The notes under the pieces: generated by a model
Database searches by the model: none
Told to the model about the DNA's origin: nothing
What the model saw: the letters and a program-made list of their open reading frames with translations, nothing else
Shown here: piece after piece, positions 59,447 through 64,000 of the stretch
Position numbering within the stretch: the stretch's first letter is position 1
Layout: each line of letters starts with the position of its first letter
Made by a program: the position numbers and the translations under genes
NCBI RefSeq assembly: GCF_001399675.1
Contig: NZ_LJCO01000069.1
Coordinates: forward strand, 102,455 to 166,454
From: Paenalicyclobacillus ferrooxydans
GTDB taxonomy: Bacteria > Bacillota > Bacilli > Alicyclobacillales > Alicyclobacillaceae
Reading direction: 5' to 3'
Length of the DNA stretch: 64,000 nt

Positions 59447-60931
59447 TTGCACGGAATTCAACATCCAAATGGGGTTAAATCAATCTTTGCGAGGTTTCAA
59501 CAAACGGTGGCAAGGGCTATCCATGTGCTCCGGGCCAATCCCATTGGTTGGTGGTGGCGCCGATACAGCGATTGGCGACTTGTCCTGACCTTGATTATGG
59601 TAGTGGCTTTCATCAGCATGATCGCGATGCCAGCCAGCGTCGCTTTGGCCTTTCACCGGGGCAAACCAGCTCCAAATTCTGTACAAGCCTGGCTCAACTC
59701 ATCTGACGAGCAGACCACCATCTATGTGTACAGAGTGCACACGGGAGAAACGGTGGCTATGCCGCTTGGCGAGTACCTGATTGACGTACTCGCGGCTGAA
59801 CTTCCGCCAAACGCTCCGCCAGCCGCACTGGAGGCTGCAGCTGTTGCCGCGCGGACCTACGCGGTACAGGCGATGCTCGCCAAACGATCCGGTATGGTGG
59901 CTCCAGGTGCCACTCGACCCGCCATTACCACTCTGACCACCAGCAACGCCAGTCACGTCAGCGGTGCCACATCTGCTGCTTCCAAGACAGGTTCAACTTC
60001 CCAAGCTGGTTCGACTTCGAGGACAGGCTCGACTTCCCAAGCCGGTTCTGCATCCCAGGCCGGGTCAACGTCTCAGGGTGCGCCAGCCTCGAACGGCGTC
60101 TCTGGGGGCCAATCTAGATCCCCCTCTAGTTCGGCATCCCAGGCCGGTTCTACGTCCCAATCGACGTCTCAAACCGGGGCCGGGTCACAGAATGCTGCAT
60201 CATCCCACACCGGGTCTGCATCCAAGACAGGCTCAACGTCGCAAGCGCAGTCGGCACAAGCTGCAGGAGCTGACGTAACGGATTCTGGCCAATACGATTT
60301 GCCGATGGAGACAGCCGCCGCACAAGATGCGCGATGGGGTTCTCAGGTAGACGAGATGCGAGCAAAGTACCAGGCCGCGATTCTAGCTACTGACGGTTTG
60401 ATCGTCAGCTACAAGTCCCTGCCGATTTTGGCTTTCTCATTTCCCTTGTCTCCAGGTGTAACGCGAAGTGCTGAGGAGGTCTTCCATAAGTCGATCCCAT
60501 ATCTCCAGGCTGTTCCTGCGCCGGATGACAAGCGTGCGGCCAAGCAGCCTGTAAAGTTTTATACACTAGCAGAGCTTTCTGCTCGCCTTGGGTTTTCCGC
60601 GAAGGGCGCCGCATTAACACAGTTTGCTGTGACGAAGCGGCTGAAAGATGGGTTTGTAGTTGGGGTTACCGGGCCTCGGGGGGCGAGTTGGACCGGATCG
60701 ACATTTGAACAGAAACTTGGACTCTCATCGAGTGACTTCACACTAAAAGTGGTGAGAGACAAACTGGTCGTGGAGACGTACGGGATTGGTGCAGATGTCG
60801 GTCTAAGCCTTCACGAAGCTGCGGCTCTTGCGGCACGCGGCGAAACGTGGCAAAAAATTCTGGCTACATTTTATCCCGGTACAGGGATCATGTCAGACGT
60901 AGGTTTTCCGCTCACAAGTTTTCAACAGTAA
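59447..60931 (+). CDS. spoIID: stage II sporulation protein D with Ser/Thr-rich insertion
   Basis: SpoIID is the mother-cell lytic transglycosylase of the DMP engulfment complex. A membrane anchor (about residues 44-64) leads to the SpoIID fold; PLGEYLIDVLAAELPP carries the catalytic-type Glu, then AAAVAARTYAVQAM. Residues about 165-285 are an inserted repeat (SQAGSTSQ, SKTGSTSQAQ) of 15- to 18-bp coding units. In the C-terminal half the usual GHGVGMSQ motif reads GADVGLSLHEA and the S-x-S-G-G loop reads SFPLSPGVT. TTG follows AGGGAGGG at 6 bp. At 494 residues it is about 150 longer than normal. Confidence 0.9.
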   Translation: MHGIQHPNGVKSIFARFQQTVARAIHVLRANPIGWWWRRYSDWRLVLTLIMVVAFISMIAMPASVALAFHRGKPAPNSVQAWLNSSDEQTTIYVYRVHTGETVAMPLGEYLIDVLAAELPPNAPPAALEAAAVAARTYAVQAMLAKRSGMVAPGATRPAITTLTTSNASHVSGATSAASKTGSTSQAGSTSRTGSTSQAGSASQAGSTSQGAPASNGVSGGQSRSPSSSASQAGSTSQSTSQTGAGSQNAASSHTGSASKTGSTSQAQSAQAAGADVTDSGQYDLPMETAAAQDARWGSQVDEMRAKYQAAILATDGLIVSYKSLPILAFSFPLSPGVTRSAEEVFHKSIPYLQAVPAPDDKRAAKQPVKFYTLAELSARLGFSAKGAALTQFAVTKRLKDGFVVGVTGPRGASWTGSTFEQKLGLSSSDFTLKVVRDKLVVETYGIGADVGLSLHEAAALAARGETWQKILATFYPGTGIMSDVGFPLTSFQQ

Positions 60932-60981
60932 TGGCAGACTTCCGTTATCAGAAAGTTTTCTATTTCTTCTGTTTCACGTTG

Positions 60982-61011
60982 GTATAAATCGTTGTAGATG
61001 TGGCGACACTT
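60982..61011 (+). promoter_or_regulatory. sigma-F type promoter for spoIIQ
   Basis: GTATA (60982-60986), exactly 15 bp, then GGCGACACTT (61002-61011), matching GYWTA and GGnrAnAnTT at every position. The spoIIQ ATG is 22 bp downstream. Confidence 0.78.
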
Positions 61012-61032
61012 CGTTAATGAGGTGAGCGCCAA

Positions 61033-61740
61033 ATGGATGCAAACAAACATCCACAAGAACAGAACAAAGAACAGTTACAGGCAACCCACAAGCCAAGACT
61101 TCGGGGTGCCGCCGGTTCGCGCCGGATCTTCTCAAAGCGCTGGGTGTATCCTGCAATCTATCTCGGAGCCGCAGCCCTGATCATCGGACTCATGTATGTT
61201 AAGAGCCAGGTTGGCAGCAGTCCGGTAACAAGCAACGCGGTGGAAACAGGCACTACTGGGCAGACTACCACAACAGCAGCCACTGAAACATTCCAGTGGC
61301 CGGTCGCAACTAACGTAAGCCCGAAGGTCACGCTGGGCTTTTTCTCAGACAAGGGCACTCAAACCCAGCAAGCAGCAGCCTTGGTTCACTACGACAACGG
61401 TTACTATGCACACCAGGGTTACGACATTCAAGCTGCCGACAAGAAGACGTTTAACGTCCTGGCGGCGGTCAGCGGTAAGGTGACCAGTGTCGACGTGGGT
61501 AAGACCACGAACCCGCTGTACGGAAACATTGTCGAGGTTACGAGTCCGAACGGGTACCAAGTCCGTTACGAGTCTCTCGGCAGTGTGTCGGTGAAGGTGG
61601 GCGAAACAGTCCAACAGGGACAAGTGCTTGGGACAAGCGGTACTTCACAGTTTGAACTGTCCCAAGGAAACCATCTCTACTTCGCTGTCTACAAGAATGG
61701 TGTCGCGGTCGATCCGGCGAGCGTTTTACCGAAGCAGTAA
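61033..61740 (+). CDS. spoIIQ: stage II sporulation protein Q (LytM/M23 domain)
   Basis: The forespore membrane protein that binds SpoIIIAH across the septum during engulfment. A cytoplasmic basic stretch and one helix (about residues 40-57, VYPAIYLGAAALIIGLMYV) are followed by a LytM domain (about 120-232). The HxxxD metal motif is present (His127, Asp131 in YAHQGYD), while the second motif, normally HxH, reads GNHLYFAV (His214, Tyr216). ATG follows TGAGGTGAG. At 235 residues it is shorter than the B. subtilis protein. Position after spoIID matches. Confidence 0.92.
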   Translation: MDANKHPQEQNKEQLQATHKPRLRGAAGSRRIFSKRWVYPAIYLGAAALIIGLMYVKSQVGSSPVTSNAVETGTTGQTTTTAATETFQWPVATNVSPKVTLGFFSDKGTQTQQAAALVHYDNGYYAHQGYDIQAADKKTFNVLAAVSGKVTSVDVGKTTNPLYGNIVEVTSPNGYQVRYESLGSVSVKVGETVQQGQVLGTSGTSQFELSQGNHLYFAVYKNGVAVDPASVLPKQ

Positions 61741-61824
61741 GGTCTATCATTTCCCGAGTTCAGCGTTAGACAGACAAGCTTAGAAAAACAGCGCAATCTG
61801 TGAGAAACCGCGCGAAACTTATTG

Positions 61825-61860
61825 AGTAGCCGCTTCTATCGAAGTTGGCTACTTTTTTTA
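61825..61860 (+). terminator. strong Rho-independent terminator after spoIIQ
   Basis: AGTAGCC/GGCTACT outer and CTTC/GAAG inner stems close a TATC loop and are followed by seven T residues (61853-61859). Confidence 0.85.
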
Positions 61861-61940
61861 TTTCCCTCGAAGCAAATGAGAGAAAACAAAAGATAAAGGG
61901 ACAAAACAAGCCGTGACAAGCTCTCAAGGACGAAACCAAG

Positions 61941-61968
61941 GCATATGGTGTACACCCCCTCATATACT
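61941..61968 (+). promoter_or_regulatory. sigma-E type promoter for spoIIID
   Basis: GCATATG (61941-61947; six of seven to KMATATT), 13 bp, then CATATACT (61961-61968; seven of eight to CATACAHT), 41 bp before the spoIIID GTG. In B. subtilis spoIIID is a sigma-E gene. Confidence 0.7.
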
Positions 61969-62008
61969 GTAACAGACCATCTGAGCAAAACCTGGGGAGG
62001 CGAGGGGA

Positions 62009-62326
62009 GTGCATGACTATATCAAGGAGCGTACTCTGAAAATCGGTGAGTATATTGTAGAAACGAGAAATACAGTGCGGACCATTGCAAACGAGTTCGG
62101 CGTCTCAAAGAGTACGGTCCATAAAGACTTGACGGAGCGTCTGCCGGAGATCAATCCCGACCTGGCGAACCGCGTCAAGGAGATCCTTGAATACCATAAG
62201 TCCATTCGACATCTGCGTGGGGGGGAAGCGACCAAACTCAAGTACAACAAAGACTCTGAGCCGGAGCCAGTGAAAAATACGTCGAAAAAGTTCGAGCGGA
62301 AGACAGGAGTTTCTAGCGGTCTGTAG
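62009..62326 (+). CDS. spoIIID: sporulation transcription factor SpoIIID
   Basis: A 105-residue mother-cell DNA-binding regulator acting with sigma-E and on the switch to sigma-K. It is almost identical to the Bacillus protein: HDYIKERTLKIGEYIVETR, helix-turn-helix (about 23-42, TVRTIANEFGVSKSTVHKDL), and the basic C-terminal YHKSIRHLRGGEATKLKY helix. GTG at 62009 after GGCGAGGGGA gives the family N-terminus. The tail (DSEPEPVKNTSKKFERKTG) is variable. Confidence 0.97.
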   Translation: MHDYIKERTLKIGEYIVETRNTVRTIANEFGVSKSTVHKDLTERLPEINPDLANRVKEILEYHKSIRHLRGGEATKLKYNKDSEPEPVKNTSKKFERKTGVSSGL

Positions 62327-62504
62327 AAACCTTAAGCTATTCCGATGTATCTTCCGTGAATGGGGTAGCCAGCGTCCGCTCTAAGTACCTAAGATGTGCA
62401 CCTGCATGTCGTGTATGCCTTTCGATCGCATGTATCGCTTGTGTGCCAAGATGAGTCAGGATGAATGCAACAGTGTGACTTGAATCATCAACGCAACATA
62501 TCAC

Positions 62505-62516
62505 GTATGATCATAC
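62505..62516. promoter_or_regulatory. GTATGATCATAC palindrome upstream of mbl
   Basis: A perfect 12-bp palindrome, 90 bp before mbl, containing TATGAT that could serve as a -10. A TTGAAT at 62480-62485 is 20 bp upstream, too far for a standard promoter. Confidence 0.3.
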
Positions 62517-62605
62517 ATGGCGTTCAATGGTCCAGGCGGACTCTACAATCACCGACACATTGGATACGCTTATCTGCACGCTCAGTTGGGGAGGACTCGC
62601 CGTAA

Positions 62606-63628
62606 ATGTTTTCCAAGGAGATTGGAGTAGACTTGGGCACTGCCAACGTCCTGGTACACGTTCGTGGCCAAGGTGTGGTCTTGAACGAACCATCGGTTGT
62701 AGCTATCGATCAGGTCACAAAACAGGTGGTCGCTGTTGGGGAGGAAGCCAGGCAAATGCTCGGGCGGACTCCAGGAAATATTGTAGCCATCCGCCCACTG
62801 CGGGATGGGGTCATTGCTGACTTTGAAGTTACGGAAATTATGTTGCGGCACTTCATTCGAAAAACGATTGGTCAAAGTGTCTTTATTCGCCCGCATGTGC
62901 TCATCTGTGTGCCGGCAGGTATCACGTCCGTTGAGCGAAAGGCTGTCCGTGAAGCAGCGGAAGCCTGCGGAATTAAACATGTGGATTTAGTAGAGGAACC
63001 TAAAGCCGCTGCGGTGGGCGCCGGACTCAATATCTTTGAACCGAGTGGTAGCATGGTGGTCGACATTGGTGGAGGAACGACAGATATCGCAGTGTTGTCA
63101 CTGGGAGATGTCGTGACCTCCACGTCTCTCCGCATGGCGGGGGACAAGCTCGATGCAGCCATTGTCAAATATATTAAGCGTGAGTATAACTTACTCATCG
63201 GTGAGCGAACTGCAGAAGAACTCAAGATCTCGTTGGCCACGGTGTGCCCGAACAGCCGTGTCGCGGAAACAACCGTACGCGGTCGCGACATGATGTCGGG
63301 TCTGCCGAAGACCATCACCGTCAAATCAACCGAAATGCACGACGCCTTGCGGGAACCGATTGATGCCATTGTGGCTGCAACGAAATCCGTTCTGGAAAAA
63401 ACGCCGCCGGAACTCGCCGCTGACATCTTTGATAAGGGCATCGTCCTTACAGGCGGTGGGGCGCTTGTTGATGGGTTGGACAAACTCATGATCCATGAAC
63501 TCCAGGTCCCTGTTCACGTAGCAGAAGACCCGATGCAATGCGTCGTGCTTGGCACAGGCCTGATGCTCGAACACCCAGCCATGAAGCGCTCCAAGCGTAT
63601 GAGTCGTGCGCAGCGACGAGCTTATTAA
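62606..63628 (+). CDS. mbl: MreB-family cell-shape protein Mbl
   Basis: A 340-residue bacterial actin that guides lateral wall synthesis. Phosphate 1 EIGVDLGTANVLV, phosphate 2 MVVDIGGGTTDIAV, the membrane-binding N-terminal MFSKEIG and the hinge VLTGGGALVDGLDKL are intact. The position after spoIIID marks it as Mbl rather than MreB or MreBH. The ATG lies about 11 bp after GGGGAGGA. Confidence 0.93.
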   Translation: MFSKEIGVDLGTANVLVHVRGQGVVLNEPSVVAIDQVTKQVVAVGEEARQMLGRTPGNIVAIRPLRDGVIADFEVTEIMLRHFIRKTIGQSVFIRPHVLICVPAGITSVERKAVREAAEACGIKHVDLVEEPKAAAVGAGLNIFEPSGSMVVDIGGGTTDIAVLSLGDVVTSTSLRMAGDKLDAAIVKYIKREYNLLIGERTAEELKISLATVCPNSRVAETTVRGRDMMSGLPKTITVKSTEMHDALREPIDAIVAATKSVLEKTPPELAADIFDKGIVLTGGGALVDGLDKLMIHELQVPVHVAEDPMQCVVLGTGLMLEHPAMKRSKRMSRAQRRAY

Positions 63629-63649
63629 GCAGCGCTAGGCAGGGTTCAT

Positions 63650-63800
63650 TGAGGGGCCGAAGTGGTGGAACGAAGTGGTGGAACGAAGCAGTGGAACGCA
63701 GGGCTCATTGATGGAATGAAGCGGTGGAAGAACGGGTCTCATTGATGGAATGTAAGCCCATTGATTAGAGCTTTTGATCCGAACGAAGGACCGATTCATT
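63650..63800. repeat. GTGGAACGAAG and TTCATTGATGGAATG short repeats
   Basis: Several 11- to 13-bp copies of AGTGGTGGAACGA and CATTGATGGAATG lie between the mbl stop and its terminator. Confidence 0.7.
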
Positions 63801-63844
63801 AAGGACCGATTCATTATTGATGTTTCTAGGGATTGGGTTAGGTA

Positions 63845-63877
63845 AGCCCGGCCATGTGGCCGGGCTCTATTTTATTT
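63845..63877 (+). terminator. Rho-independent terminator after mbl
   Basis: AGCCCGGCC (63845-63853) pairs with GGCCGGGCT (63858-63866) around ATGT, followed by CTATTTTATTT. The group II intron begins at the very next base. Confidence 0.85.
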
Positions 63878-64000
63878 GTGCGCCCGGCATGGGCGTTGTC
63901 TATACGGTGGAAGTCCGGAGTGGTGAAGGTAGCAGTAGCCATTAGCTCAAGCCAAGGGTGTCCACCGCGAGGTGGAATCTGAAGGAAGGCGGCGGCAAAC
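63878..64000 (+). mobile_element. 5' end of a bacterial group IIC intron (truncated by window edge)
   Basis: The sequence begins GTGCGCCCGGCATGGGCG, fitting the GUGYG intron start and the first domain I stem. Then come GGTGGAAGTCCGGAG, AAGCCAAGGGTGTCC, GCGAGGTGGAATCTGAAGG and GGCGGCAAAC. These blocks follow the order of domain I in class IIC introns such as the Oceanobacillus iheyensis one. Insertion directly after a terminator stem and T tract is the known target habit of class IIC. The rest, including any reverse transcriptase gene, lies outside the window. Confidence 0.88.

Overview
The window looks like a chromosomal segment of an endospore-forming Bacillales bacterium, most likely in or near the Alicyclobacillaceae. 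This rests on gene content and order plus moderately high GC; no species is claimed. The backbone follows the Bacillus subtilis ywj-ywl-ywm order: tal, glpX, rho, rpmE, prfA, prmC, spoIIR, ywlC, mntP, ywlE, rpiB, ywlG, glyA, upp, the atp operon, ywzB, ywmB, murA, spoIID, spoIIQ, spoIIID, mbl. Inserted into it are a lysine/diaminopimelate block (dapH, dapL, patA), an SGNH hydrolase, an envelope block (HAD phosphatase, polysaccharide deacetylase, MFS carrier, GT28-like glycosyltransferase), wecB and a thiolase, an 11-gene complex I operon (nuoABCDHIJKLMN, no nuoEFG) and a DUF1657/2Duf pair.

Layout: 1-6.9 kb central carbon and lysine genes; 7.3-11.4 kb rho, rpmE, prfA, prmC; 12-19.6 kb spoIIR, ywlC, SGNH, mntP and the overlapping ywlE-rpiB-ywlG set; 19.9-28.5 kb glyA and the envelope block; 28.9-32.1 kb upp, wecB, thiolase; 33.3-41.0 kb atpZIBEFHAGDC; 42.0-52.4 kb nuo; 53.6-57.3 kb ywzB, ywmB, murA; 57.7-63.6 kb DUF1657/2Duf, spoIID, spoIIQ, spoIIID, mbl. 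At 63.88 kb the window runs into the 5' end of a group II intron placed directly after the mbl terminator. Several sporulation genes carry recognisable promoters: sigma-F type before spoIIR and spoIIQ, sigma-E type before spoIIID.

The most unusual content is non-coding. Palindromic boxes recur on fixed helical spacings. Five dispersed loci hold four related boxes whose centres are 51, 61 and 51 bp apart (within 1 bp), even where single boxes are inverted. Two long arrays repeat the related GGAACTGAGTTCC palindrome every 51 bp (11 and 9 copies). A third array (TTAGTCGG palindromes) steps 52, 41 and 42 bp in a 135-bp super-repeat. Between ywzB and ywmB, six DnaA-box-like sites lie in one orientation at 21-22 bp steps. 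Almost every other intergenic gap has its own private minisatellite, and several conserved enzymes carry low-complexity insertions or extensions that look like the same expansion process inside genes.
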